A stretch of DNA of 64,000 bases from Acorus gramineus (taxonomy: Eukaryota > Streptophyta > Magnoliopsida > Acorales > Acoraceae). A program made the translations under genes and the position numbers. Below the pieces are notes generated by a model, which ran no database searches, was not told where the DNA came from, and saw only the letters and a list, made by a program, of their open reading frames with translations. Below, piece by piece: positions 36,541-48,765 of this stretch (positions are counted from its first letter, which is position 1; each line of letters opens with the position of its first letter). Location of the stretch: NCBI GenBank assembly GCA_030737835.1, contig CM060856.1, positions 5,151,022-5,215,021 on the forward strand, read 5' to 3'.

Positions 36541-39206
36541 TAAGGGGCATTGCATCTGTGCACATGTTTAATTTTAGCCTAGAGAGTTGCATAAATGGGT
36601 TGGTTGTATACATGCAACAGTCAAAACTGTTATTAGAACACAGAACAGCTTAACATTGTTAATGTGGGGTGTGGTGCACCACTAGCAAAAGAAAGTGCTT
36701 AATTTTTTCTTTTTTAGTTAAGGAAATTGGCACCTAAGCCCTCACAAGATATAGTATTTGCATGTATATCCTCATATAATTATAAATAATAGCCATCCCA
36801 CTGAAGAGTTGGTTTAAAGAGTGACTTAAAAGATGAATTGACATTCTCATCACTGCATTTAAACAGACATTTTGGTCCTTTTAAAATATAAGGTAAAATT
36901 GTTTTTTTCATTAATACCAACACAAGGAATAACCGCAATAACTTTTTAGAATGATTAAGGGAAGTGAATAATCTTTTCTACCGGTCGTGGCTTTTTGATG
37001 CGGGCGACCACTTTGAGCACTTTGTTTTATGTTTTGTTTTTTAGTCTTGCTTCTTTGTTTCTGAGCTCTCTTTATATTCTTTTAGGGCGTGTTTATCCCC
37101 ACCAATTGATTTCTTTAACCCACCATAAAAAAAAAAAAAAAAAACGATGTTTGGTTGTTCTCATTAATCCAGGTTGATCGAACTTGGTCATTATTTTTTA
37201 TTTTGGACGATCGAACTTAATCGTCATTTTAGACTTTGAACGATCAAACTTAGTCGCCATTTCAGTTTTGGATGACCGAACTTGGTCGAATAGAGTATAG
37301 ATATTACATGTTTTTGACATAGCTATATCTACCTATTTTTGGGTTTATTCATCATATTCTACGTTTATTCTTTTATCCAAACAGCAGCTAAGGGATTCAA
37401 AAAATATAAGTAGATATATTTTCAATTAATTTCATTTTTTTTAGAAAAATATCTTATTAGACAAATATATATCATTTTTAAGTTTCGTTTAAATTCATGG
37501 TTAAACGGATTCTTTGTTTGAAAAAAAAAACCTACCAGTTAATCTAAACACATTTTTATGTCTGATTTTTAAAAATTTGGTCCTCACTTATTTAAAAAAA
37601 CTATTCATATGTTTAACATTTAAGAATAACGATTGATTATTAGAATAACTTATGTCAACACAATAGAGATTTTTGTGCCCCTCATTATTTCTCTAAGACA
37701 GCGTTTGGAACAAATTGATCTTCAGAATCATCTTTTCGTTTATAAAAAGTTGATTACCAGGAAATTTATTTTTTATTTTATAAAAAAAATTATAAAATGA
37801 CATTTATAACTAAAAAACAACAACCAATTTTTTTTATTAATCATGATTTAAAAACACATTTAAAGATCTTCGATTACTGAATAACAAGATCACCCAAACA
37901 TTTCCAAACTCCTCCCAAGACATGGATTCCATGTAATATAAAACCAGAAACCATACAACAAAAAAAAAAAACCTCAAATCATCATGGGCATAAATCAAGT
38001 GTTCCTGATAATCCATCATGGTTTTGTTTCCCACTCTCACATACATCAATCACTACAAGTCATGTATGTCTGCATGTATGACACATGTACAACATAATAA
38101 TAATAAGTATCTCCTCTTCATTTGAATCTCCCTATCAAATGTTTGTAATTGTGTCAGGTGGTCCCTTAACAACAACAACAACCACCTTTAGCAAGTTTGA
38201 CGAGTCCAGTTGTCATTTTATATATATTAATTTTTGTTTTTGGAGAGATAAAATAAAAAGTTTATAAAGTCGATTAAACTTTCCCAACAACAGCTTTGTT
38301 TTTGTACAGATTGGGTGGGCGACCCTTTTTTTTCTAATAAGAAAGTTTTTTTTTTTTTTTCACTGTTCATAATTCATGGCAGCAGCAATGTAAATATAGG
38401 GACAGCTCTCATGCCTCCTATTTTCATGCACCCAAACAAAGAGCTACTTTTCTCTTTATCTCTTTATTATCAACCTCCATTTCATGCTGTTTCAAGGAAA
38501 AAGAAATGCATGCCCCTATTGAATTGGAGGGTGGTGGTAGACCACCGTCCAAATAAAAACCTTAACACATTAATTGATATGATTGTAGCCATTTCAAAGG
38601 TTTTTTTTTAGAGTAAAGATTTGATAACAAAAAAAAAAAAAAAAAATTGAATTCAACTGATAACTACGATTTCCAACACCTTTATCTAAAAGTGATAGAT
38701 GACATGTCCTTTTGTTACTGTATTAAAATGTGTTTGGTTTAAACATTAGTCAAGTTTTGGGTTATTGGATCAGTATCCGTTTTTAGGGGATGAAAGAATG
38801 ACATGCATTGTTTTTTTTTATTTTAGAAAAGGTAGATACAACCTTGATTTTATTGTTGAAGTGACATAATTTAAATGAGAGCTGAGAAATTAAATAAGGT
38901 AAGACAATATTAGAGACATGAAAATTAAATCATTGAATGGTTACAAAAACCACTGGAAAATATATACTAGAGTAAAAGAGGATTCTACATGCACTCATCG
39001 ACCCCCAGAACCCAAAAAATTGGTGCTCTACTCCTCGATACATAAACGACCACCCTGAAGTTCAACTGCAGTACGTGCCCCAATGATATGAATACCCTAC
39101 TCATGAATATATGCCACCACCTTCTCCCATGCATTCTCCAAGCTAAGTATATATACAGTACTCGTGACCTTGAGTATATATATATATGGCTTTGTTACGT
39201 GTTCTC
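36541..39206. other. AT-rich intergenic DNA, no gene seen
   Basis: Holds poly-A runs (37128-37144, 38629-38646), a 33-bp minisatellite at 37176 and many T-runs. The few open frames here are short, low-complexity and match nothing I know. Confidence 0.4.
37176..37290 (+). repeat. Minisatellite, 33-bp unit, about 3.5 copies
   Basis: Units starting GATCGAACTTGGTC occur at 37176, 37209, 37242 and 37274, each followed by an ATTTT-rich spacer. Units differ at several positions. Confidence 0.75.
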
Positions 39207-39214
39207 CATATGGC

Positions 39215-39961
39215 CAGTGGCGGAGCTACGTTTTTTTTATTTATTTTTAAACTTTCACCCCCTTTTTTAATTAATCATCCATCCTACATAAAACAAAAGT
39301 CTATTTTGATTCTACTTTTTCATTGACCTCCGAGCCTCCTTCAATATCTATATCCTACACACAGCCATGGAGGCATGGACCCCGCTCCTCGACGTCCCCA
39401 CCCGGGTGCCTATCTTGAAATAAATAAAAATTTTAATCTCTTTTTTTTTTTTTTGGTATTTCAATTGTTCCTGATATCAATTTTATCTCTAAAAAAATCT
39501 TTAATTTTTACTTTTTGTTCCATTAACCATCCCACAATTGAAAATCTGCAATCAATAATCATCTTATCTCATCCATCAACATTTCGAAGTTATATAATTT
39601 TTCTTTTAACTTATTGTATTGTTATTAATTTATTTAAAATTTAAAATATTTGTATAAATATCTAAAATAATCAAATCATTCAACATTTTCAGAATATGAA
39701 ACCTCGTTGAGGTCAAATTTAAATGTATATATTGCTTTTTAAATTTACATCTTGACATTTTTTTTTTTAAATCATCGATATGAAATTTGACAAATCGTTT
39801 TAAAATTTGATAATTATCTTTTAAACTTATTTAGAGATATGTTTTAGAGTATTTTTATTTTATTTTATACATATTCATTTTTTAAGATATGCTGTTGAAA
39901 TTGAAAAAAAAAACATAATGATATAACTTTATCCTTAAAACAAATCCTGGCTCCGCCACTG
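39215..39961. mobile_element. Non-autonomous hAT element (Tip100-like ends), 747 bp
   Basis: The ends are inverted repeats: CAGTGGCGGAGCTACG on the left, and the complement of CAGTGGCGGAGCCAGG on the right. They are flanked by exact 8-bp duplications CATATGGC (39207-39214 and 39962-39969). CAGKGGCGGAG ends mark the Tip100 branch of hAT. The interior is AT-rich, apart from a GC-rich patch around 39366-39413. No transposase domain. Confidence 0.85.
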
Positions 39962-39969
39962 CATATGGC

Positions 39970-40843
39970 CCATGTCACATAAGGGGATGAGATGACTGCA
40001 GACCTGCTTCCATGTATCCACCACCCATTGGTGCAGGTTTCCTCCCAGCCTATCACATCTCCTTGAGGGAAAAGACTTGACAATCCAAATCAAAGACATG
40101 GCTAGCTAACAAGCCTGATCCACAACTCCTTTGCGTCTGGAAAAAAATAGCTAACAAGTCTTTCTGACACTCAGGTAAATGAAATGTGAAATTCTTCATT
40201 CCTATATATAGTAATTCCTCGACAACTTAAAGCACTTTTAATTATCAATTTATCTTCAATTCCCAAAAGAAACTGTCTTAAACGTGTCCTTATAGAAGGA
40301 GAAAAATTGGTCCTTAACCTTTTGCTGCTATAGAAGATGTTGTTTATTGCATTGAGTATTGTCATCTTTATCTTCACTAGTAGATCAGATGTACGCAATC
40401 AAAATGTAAATATGTATTAACACATTTAATGTAGCATTGATTTCCAGTGTGATCATAGTTGAGGAGTGAAAGAGCAGGATCTAGTTGGCTGAGGACTGTG
40501 AGTTACAAAGATGTTCCGTGGGTGACAAAATTAGTGGAGACTACATTTTGAATGTCAAATCTGTAATGATTTCAGAGCGCATCATTTAATAGTATTTTTA
40601 CTTTCATGAATTATGGAGATTCGAGGGAGCTGTCCATTGATTTTGTTTATTAACTTTTATGGATTGCATTAATGTTGGTAAGTGCAAATCCAACTTTGTA
40701 AGTCACCTATGTATTCATCCCCTCTGATATGGTTTCAGCATTCTATGCCTCAGTTCTATTTAATTTGCCTCTCCTTTTAGCTCGTGCATTTGATAACATC
40801 GGATGATTAGAATGATTTCTAGGGTTTTTTTATTATTTTTTAT
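39970..40843. other. Intergenic DNA, nothing recognised
   Basis: Mixed-composition sequence without protein signatures or repeat ends I can support. Confidence 0.35.
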
Positions 40844-41620
40844 AGCATATATACCCCTGTTAAAATCCAATTATGTCAAATTGCCTTTCGTATAATTATC
40901 TTTTAAAAATACCCCTAAAATTTTTTAAACCCGTGCATCCGTACCCTTCCATCACACAATGATAACATTCATTACCCAACTCTTGTTAATTTCTTTACCC
41001 TCTCCCTCATAATAACCTAAAACCCTAACTCTAACCTCTCTCTCTCTTGAATCTCTTCTCCCCCTTTTGTCAACCTCTTCGTCCACTCTTTGAATCTATG
41101 AGACGTAATAAAAAAAACCTAATCTCTTCGCCCCCAAATAAAATAATTGTGTTCATCCCCTCCATCGGTGAAATTGAAAAAACCCCAACTATGTGATGTG
41201 CTCATGGTGGTCGAAGAGCACTGATCATAAGATATGTTGAGATTTGAGATTTGGATTGAAGATAAGATGTTTGAGTTGAAGAACTCATATTCGGGTAAAT
41301 AAGGAGGATTTAGACAAATATTGATGGTTCGTAGAAGATTTGAAAATGTGAAAAAGATTTGAATGAGATTGAGACAAATATTATGTTTTGGATGTGCTGG
41401 AGGTGCTATCATTGGAGGAGGAATAAATGTGTTTTGGTCTTTTCAGAGGTGTTTAACAGTCCAAAACGGTAACTTTTAATCACAGCTCACAACGCTTGAC
41501 TAAAGGAGCACCGATGCACGGGTTTAAAAAATTGAAGGTTTTTTTTTTTTTTTTTTTTGAACGAATCATTATATAAGGGGCAATTTAACAAAATTAGATT
41601 TTAACAGGGGTATATATGCT
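40844..41620. mobile_element. Foldback element with 24-bp perfect ends, 777 bp
   Basis: The left end starts AGCATATATACCCCTGTTAA and the right end is its exact complement for 24 bases. Pairing continues as TTTTTTAAACCCGTGCATC against GATGCACGGGTTTAAAAAA. The interior has a CT-rich patch (41036-41070). The ATATACCCCT arm motif resembles those of the elements at 2769, 4029 and 54460. Flanking A/T runs hide any target duplication. Confidence 0.65.
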
Positions 41621-41628
41621 AAAAAAAA

Positions 41629-44600
41629 CTTAATTTTTTTACATAATTTTTATTGACAAAGAAACTAACTATTTTTTTTGTTTGATGTTATATGTATTTT
41701 TATGAGAATTTAATGTATAAAATATGTATGAACTCCTAATAAATGTATATGATTCAGAGACTAAAAGTTGGTTGATTTTTGAAATTGGATGTATCAAAAC
41801 TCTTTGAATAAATAAATGTTCAATACTAGAAAGTCAACTTCCATGTTTTGAAGTATATTTACCAGCTGATTAACCAGCTATCCCCTAATATTTTTCATAA
41901 AATCATTTAATTACCTGAAAAAAACAACAACTTGGTGGGCATCAATCATGGGTTATAGACTTCATTTGACAAAGCACATTTTTTGGGCACCAGTGGCAGA
42001 ACAGCAAGAGACAAAGCTTGATATGCAATTATCATGGAAAAATGGACATGCAAGGTTAATAATGGGTCATGCAATCTCCTTTTCCAATTATTCAACATGA
42101 CATAATGATGGGGTTGTTGATACACTCTCTCATTCGTGCAGTACCCACCTTTCCCTAATTAGAATAGTAATATATAAGTTTAAGAAACTATGTATACGTG
42201 TGTGTATATAATTAATTCAAATATATATTTCACTACTTCTCGTTTATTAAACAAATATATATTAATTTAAAAAATTTAAAATATGTAAAAAACCATAAAA
42301 ATGAGTATTTTTTCAATAATAATTGGTACTCTCTCAGAGCGGCAGAGCCACATAAGGCCTAACTAAGGATAGTGGCCCCCACTCATATTTTTTCAAAACC
42401 CAATAATTGCGTTGAGGTTTTGGAAAACATTAATGGATTTAAAATAACTAAGATAGATATTAGTTATTGTTGATAGTGAATAAATTGTTTTATATTGATA
42501 TCAATAGTAGTACACTGTTTCATTTTTTTTTTAGCTCTCGTTTGATTCATTGATAGTTTCTTCGGACATAAAACAGTTATATACTTATATGGGATAAAAA
42601 ATAATTAGATGAATTTTTATTTGTTTGATATTCATTTTTTGCTTAAATACATTTCTATTTTTGTGTTCATTTTATCAAAAAAAAATTCTCTTTTCTATCT
42701 CATTAAAACTGCTAATGAAAACTAAAAATTCTCTTTTTTTTAGCTTTCAAAAATGTAAATAACTGTTTTCTTTTCTTTTTACTTTTTTGGTTTGTTCACA
42801 CCTAGTTGCAAATCTTTAACCCTTTTTTTTTTTTTTTATAGAGTCTTCATTTGGATATGCATTTATGCACATTTTTCATTTTTAGAAAAAAATAAAAAAT
42901 TTCTGAAAATATATGACACATATTCAAACACCTTTCATGGTGAGCTTTTCACACCACATTTTACTTTTCTAGAATAAAAAAATTTGCGTCAAAAAAATAA
43001 TAATAAAAAATATGTTTTTTAAAAGTTGAGCTTCAAACGCAGGATTTTAATTATTCTTATTTTCAGACACACATCTAATTGACCTCAAGTGAAAATAAAA
43101 TAAAATTTTATTTTAAAACAAATATATCATATTATTATTGTTAATTATATATATATATATTTTTTTAAGATTGTAGTTAAATTTTACCCCCACAGACACA
43201 AATTCCTGGAATTTTTTTTTAATTTCTCTGCAAATGAATATATTCTTGAGACATCCTGGGAACAAAGTTGATCCAACCATAGACCCACACTGAACCACCA
43301 CACCTAACTCCAATAACGACCTTCTGATACATGAACCCCGCTTTATGGACCGTCCGATGCTTCTCTGCTTTACCGACAGTCCGGAACTCGCGAGGGTCTT
43401 GCATAGCGAATAAATACAATTCAGATCAACCAGAATTCACAAGAGAACAAAAAAAATAAAACATGGAAGACCTAACAAACATTACTGAAATTGGTGTTAC
43501 AGTTCTAATATTAGCTGTATTTAGGTGGTCACTCAATTGTAATGCATTTAGTACCTTGACATTGCCTTTCCATTCCTTTTTACTTATTTTATATGTATTT
43601 GAGGTATGAATACACCCAAAATATACACTACCCATATCTCCAGAGATTACAATATATTATTGATGTTGATGTTGGGTTGATATTTTCCTTTTTAATCGAG
43701 ATGTGCAATTTTTACTTCATGTCATTATGAATGAATGGTGTGAATCAGATGATGATTATGGGCCATTCATTGCTGAGAATCTTTTAAAATCCTTTGTAAT
43801 CCTCCTCGTGAAGTACAATTTTGGTGCATTGAACACTTCAATTCCTGGCCTCATATATCATCTGAATTCCATTCTTGGGAGGTTTTTGCAGCCATCCCAA
43901 ATGTGTTACATGAATCATGATTTTCTGTTTTTGAATCAGTGGTTAGATGGATATTGTTTTTGTAAATTTTAATTTTTAACTCATTTTAATGTTTTAAGCC
44001 TCAACTTTTACATTGGATATTGGTTTCTGTGTTTAAAAATTCAACAAAATCATTTTAAAAAATAAATTAGTTGAGTATTATTTTTAAAAATAATTTTTGA
44101 GAAAATTAATTAAGGGTTCTTTTGATCACCCGTCTATTATTTTTATATTCTCTTAACATTTTTTTAAATTTTTTTTATGTTTTTAAAATAGTGAAAAATT
44201 ATCTTTGAGTATCTCTAGACGATGTTATTGAAAAATATTAAAAATACCCCCAACCCAACTATTTTGTACACTGTTAACTCTTCTCAGTGCATTCTTAAGT
44301 ATATCTAGTATATTAATACTCCCTAAAACATTATTAATATTTACATAAAATGCCTCCATCAAATAATTTCAGTACACCGTAAACACTCTCCAATACATTA
44401 TTAAGTATCTCCAGTACACTGTTAACACTTTCTAGTATATTGTTAATTTTCTCATGATTGGACAAGGATATTTTTAATATTTTTGAACAACATCTAACTT
44501 CAACGAAAGGGAGTTGAAGATAATTTTTCTATTTTAGAGATTAAAAAAAATTTAAATTTTTTTTTAGTGATCTAACAGTAATAGACGGGGCGACCACATG

Positions 44601-44880
44601 TATCCCTGACTAATATTTTCTTTATTTTTTTTCTACTTGAATGTTATCATGTCAATATGGGTTGTACTTTGAACCCAGAGAATCTCTATCAAACTTTGCT
44701 CGGAAAGATTTAAGTTTTGAGGAAGATGTTTTTAGTCAAAATCAACCATGTTTTTCTATTTAGTTTTTACCCAAAAAAGAGTTTCTAGCTATATTTTGAT
44801 GAAAAAAAAAAGCTTTATAAAAAGTTATGAAAAGAACAACTTATTAGATACCTTTCACTCTCTTTAGTTTCCAACAACCC
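41629..44880. other. AT-rich intergenic DNA, no gene assigned
   Basis: Includes a lone hAT-like end (CAGAGCGGCAGAGCCACATA, 42336 on) without a visible partner. A moderately GC-rich patch at 43240-43410 is open on both strands but of no recognised family. An open frame at 43703-43972 reads MNEWCESDDDYGPFIAENLL; I cannot assign it. The rest is homopolymer-rich. Confidence 0.35.
43703..43972 (+). pseudogene. Unassigned open frame, possible exon remnant
   Basis: 89 codons, starting at an ATG-like codon in the context TGTGCAATTTTTAC, with text such as NEWCESDDDYGPFIAENLLKS and NSILGRFLQPSQMCYMNHD. The middle is not low-complexity, unlike neighbouring frames. No splice partners, promoter or family were recognised; it may be chance. 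Confidence 0.2.
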
Positions 44881-44889
44881 CCCCCCAGT

Positions 44890-45275
44890 CATTGAACTTT
44901 TTCTTAACATATAAAGCATCTCCAAATTAGTCATTTTTTAGGTCTCTCTCATTTTTGTTGGTTATCCAGTTTTAAATTCTAAAAATACTCTTTTATACAT
45001 TGTTATATTTTTGTACATTGTTAACTCATATATTGTTATCAATCCCCTTGTATTGTTATTCAAATATTATACATTGTTCTACATTTCTTTACGCAGATAA
45101 ATCTTGTATATCGTTATCTATAACTATACAATGTTATTACTTGTACATGCATATGGCATTTGAACGAAAAAACTTTTAAAAAATATAAACTCTTGTAGAT
45201 GTTCTGATATGCCAAAAAATTGAAGGACTTGAATTAAGATTTTTTTTTAAAAAAAAGTGAACTTAATTTCCCCAA
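44890..45275. mobile_element. Third probable copy of the GGAAATTAATTCCAAG MITE family
   Basis: Carries the family words TACATTGTTAT, TTTGTACATTGTTAAC and CTTGTATATCGTTATC. The right part reads GGCATTTGAACGAAAAAAC, GTTCTGATATGCC and finally GAACTTAATTTCCCC, in the same order as the copy at 22105-22551. The left end is not clear. Confidence 0.45.
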
Positions 45276-45433
45276 AAACTAAAACCTAAAGAACTAAAAT
45301 TATATTTCTTATACCACTTTTGTCCCTGGTAAATATATTCAACATAATTGCCTGGTTGTATATATCTTCTTAGAAATTGCATATTTTGATCACTATATTA
45401 TTTATTAATGTAAATGATAATCAGATTTACAAG

Positions 45434-47081
45434 TAGGGCTGGTAAACGAGTCAAGCCGCTCGGATTCGGCTCGGTATGAGCTCGTTCAAGCTTGTTCAAT
45501 TAGATAAATGAGTGAGCTTTCAGAATTTTTAAAGCTCAGGTTAGGCTCGACACCTAGATCGAGCTTCATTTTGTGTTCAAACTCGACTCATTTGAGTTAT
45601 AAAAACTTAGTTGAAGTTTGACTCAACTTTTTTGTAAAATCATAATATTAAATCAATATAAAGTTATGCTCGTTTAGACTCATAAACATGGCTCATTTAT
45701 TGTAAAATTTTGTTTTCAACCTCTAAAAACCCTAAAATGAAGAAGAACAGTAGGCTCGCGAGCTCGACTTTGTAGATACCTCAATTTTGACCATCCAAAG
45801 AGACGAAAAATACTTCAAGTAATATTTAGAAAATTATCACATTTGGACATCTAATAGAAAGCTTCCTTAGAAATCAAAACCGGAAACCCTAGTCCAAACA
45901 CTTAGAGAATTCTAAAACCTGGACAGGGGCGGCTACTTGAGAGTAGCCGCCCCCCTAGCCGACCTCAAACCGCTTCCCTTAGATGGGACATAAAGCAACA
46001 TTTGATGCTGATGATTGCGGCGGTTTGTTCCCTTTAGCCGCTCCATGTTAGCCGGTTTAATCCTAGTAGCTGATCCAAGCCACCGCTTGTCAGAGATAAG
46101 ACATTTGTCAGACCATCATTGGGGTGGCAACTTGAGAATAGCCGCCTCTCACCTAGACAATGTCAGAAGAACAAAGATCTAATGGGGGGTCAAATCAACC
46201 ACCCTATTATCCAATTTGATCTATTGTCCAGTGGACACTCCCCTGCCCCTTTTTTACTATAAATTGGGGGTCCAAGATCATCAATACATATCAATAACCC
46301 TCAACAACACCCATTCAATCCATGATCACATCCCCAGTCAACACATACAAGCCTATACCCCACATCACCATTCCAACACCTAGAGAGAAAAAGAGAGAGA
46401 GAACACCCATTTCCAAGCCAAACCTACTCTCCAAATCCACTCTCCAAAACCCAGGTTAAACCTAGTTCAACCTCCACCAAACCCTAACCCATTTTCTACC
46501 CAAGTTCTGTCCAAATTGAACTAGGCACCAGACGGCTAACCCAAACTAGCCGTCCCCCACCAGGCGGCTATTTCCACTAGCCGGCCCTCACCTACACCCG
46601 AACTCCCAAACCTCCTTTATTAAGTTCCCGAAGCAGAAGAGGATTCCTGTTTGTTTTCACCTCTATGTGCGGCATGCCTGTATCTCAGAGCGGAGACCCC
46701 ACTAACTCCCTTACTAAGGCAATCAAATCCACCCTCAACTTTTCATGCTTTTTGGAGAAAAGCAGGTGGCGATCACAAGCACATCTGAATCCTTTTGAGG
46801 AGGTGTCGAGCACCTCAGTAAGGAACCGAAAGACACCCTTCCCCCTTTCAGGAGACGGTCCGACTGAGCCTGCCAAGGCACGCCCCACATCCGAATCCCC
46901 GGGAAACCTCCCACACACGTGAAAAAGACCCCAATCTTTTTTTGGAAGCCTCCCAACAACCGGGAAGCGACGCCCAACTCCCCCGAAAAACGATACTGAC
47001 AGACTCGGTTCGGCTCATTTATAAACGAGCCGAGCTTGAACATGTCAAAGCTTGGCTCGTTCGACTCGTTTACCACCCCTA
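45434..47081. mobile_element. hAT-type MITE split by a solo LTR
   Basis: The outer ends are inverted repeats: TAGGGCTGGTAAACGAGTC on the left, and the complement of TAGGGGTGGTAAACGAGTC on the right. They are flanked by exact 8-bp duplications TTTACAAG (45426-45433 and 47082-47089). Without the insert (45771-47001) the element is 417 bp. The arms carry GAGCTCG/CGAGCC words. The intact outer duplication shows that both insertions are still in their original place. Confidence 0.85.
45771..47001 (+). mobile_element. Fossil solo LTR of an LTR retrotransposon, about 1.23 kb
   Basis: Begins TGTAGATACC and ends GATACTGACA, so has the TG...CA ends of an LTR. It sits inside a hAT MITE with near-identical 5-bp flanks GACTT/GACTC. 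An ACTATAAATTGG TATA box lies at about 46257, followed by a CA-rich leader, as expected of a U3/R boundary. No internal region is present, so it looks like the product of recombination between two LTRs. Superfamily not assigned. Its age is moderate, younger than the hAT element it interrupts. Confidence 0.65.
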
Positions 47082-47089
47082 TTTACAAG

Positions 47090-48240
47090 TCCGATCTTGC
47101 AGCTATTGCACCTTCGACCAAACAAAATTATTCTTAATTCTTTTTTAAAGCTGTGTTTAAAATCAAATTTCTAGGAACCTGTTGACAAAAAAATTAATTT
47201 GGTCAAAAACCATTTTTCAATCATGTTTTCAAACACTAGTAATGTTTTAAGATGGTTTAGAAGGAGTTTTATTTGAAAATCTATCTGACAGAAATTAAAA
47301 GACACAAACGTGTAAAAACACGGTTATGTAAAATATACTTAATTAATTTTTTTAAAACTTTTAGTATAAAAAAATGTGCTTATAAAAAGCAAAAATACGA
47401 ACTTCATAAAAATCATATTTCATTAAGCTACTTTATACAAAATCATACTTTTCAAAATGCATACTTTTTTACTGAAATGTTCTTTACTTCATATATTTTT
47501 TCTTTTTCAAAAAATCAAGAACATTTGAAAAGATGTTTGAATTAAATATGATTCTCATTGAAAAAAAAAAAAAAAAATCACATATGGTGATTCAAACCTA
47601 TTTCCCAAGTTCAATAAAAAAAAAAGTGTCCTCCATCTTCCTCAAAGGGGGAGGGTCACCTACACTTGTGAGGGAACGAGTGTAGGCAACCTACAAGTGC
47701 ACTGTGATTTCATACACAAAACACAATTTTGGTTATATAGATATGACAATTGAATGAAATATCTTTCCCTAGTGAGGTTTTGATTTCCTCTTCTACTGCA
47801 GGTGCGGTAAGTTTCAATCCAAAGCTAAAAGACTCCCGGACACAGTGACAAAGTTTTGTTTAATGTTATCTTCAGTGCTCTGTGTGTACAATCAATTATT
47901 TTTTAGATGTAATATGTTATTGTACAAGAAATGCATAAAAAAAATTCCATAGTACATGTGAATACATATATATATATTAATAAAAAAGAGTAAATCATTC
48001 AAATTAAATAGTTATTTAAAATTTAAATATACTAAATAAATGATAACGTAATAAAGGGAGATATCAAATCAGAATACCAAATTTCATAAAAGTAACAAAA
48101 TTTTTGTGATTATGCCCCTAAGTGCCCTCTCCCTCATCTTAATATGGCACATGATCAACAAGCACTTCCAACAAAATTGAAAAAAATTAATAATAAAAAA
48201 AGAGAGAGAAAGGGGTATCAAACGTTACAATAACAAAGTT
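47090..48240. other. Intergenic DNA before the hAT-derived gene
   Basis: AT-rich, with poly-A runs (47561-47577). No gene or repeat ends recognised. Confidence 0.4.
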
Positions 48241-48511
48241 AGAGAGAGAGAGACAGAGAGACCTTCCCAAACCAATACGGAGGAGACGCTTTCATAGAGA
48301 GAGAAACAAACATAAAGCATAAAAGCATACATTACAGGCAGACAGAGAGAAAATACAGGGGAAGAGGAGGAGAAACAAAAGAAAAAAAAAGGTCTCTTTT
48401 TTTTCTGAGGAAGTGAGAAAAAACATCAGACACCAATTTTTTTTTCTCTTTCCACTGTCCCCAAAAGAGAGTTTCATAGTTTCGTTTTCTCTCTCTACCC
48501 ACCTCTTCAAA

Positions 48512-48513
<2 letters not shown>

Positions 48514-48542
<29 letters not shown>
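48514..48542 (+). repeat. (CT)n microsatellite in leader
   Basis: About 14 CT units without interruption, in the probable 5' UTR. Confidence 0.9.
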
Positions 48543-48649
48543 AAAACCCCAAAACCCATCAACTACCACTCTACTTCAGACAACACTCTCAACCAACCAA
48601 CCAACCAATTCTCTCTCTTTCTCTCTCTCTTCTGTGTCAGATTGCCGGC

Positions 48650-48706
48650 ATGGGTTTCCGGCAATCCGGGCAACTCCGGCCGCCGCCGGAGGCCTACCCC
48701 TATTGA
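48650..48706 (+). CDS. Upstream ORF (18 codons) in leader of the hAT-derived gene
   Basis: ATG at 48650 opens a frame that reads MGFRQSGQLRPPPEAYPY and stops at TGA 48704-48706, 59 bases before the main ATG and in another frame. If the transcript starts upstream of 48650, it would lower translation of the main frame. Codon content is GC-rich, but so is the whole leader. Confidence 0.4.
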   Translation: MGFRQSGQLRPPPEAYPY

Positions 48707-48765
48707 GAACCAGATGTTCATTTGACCCACCATCCCAAAATTCAATCTTTTTTTCTGACCCACAC

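Larger units (their letters stand above)
48241..48765 (+). promoter_or_regulatory. Promoter/leader of the hAT-derived gene with GA and CT repeats
   Basis: GA repeats (48240-48262, 48294-48304) and a (CT)n tract of about 28 bases (48514-48542) precede the gene. This is typical of plant 5' leaders and BPC-type GAGA binding. No obvious TATA box. A small upstream frame is annotated separately. Confidence 0.45.

Noticed and set aside
44220-44480. Fourth copy of the GGAAATTAATTCCAAG MITE
   Set aside because: Shares TACACTGTTAAC words but neither end is recognisable; could be a related simple repeat.
46665-46922. 85-codon frame within the LTR fossil, plus its antisense partners
   Set aside because: Lies inside a non-coding LTR; no domain and no promoter-to-ORF logic of its own.
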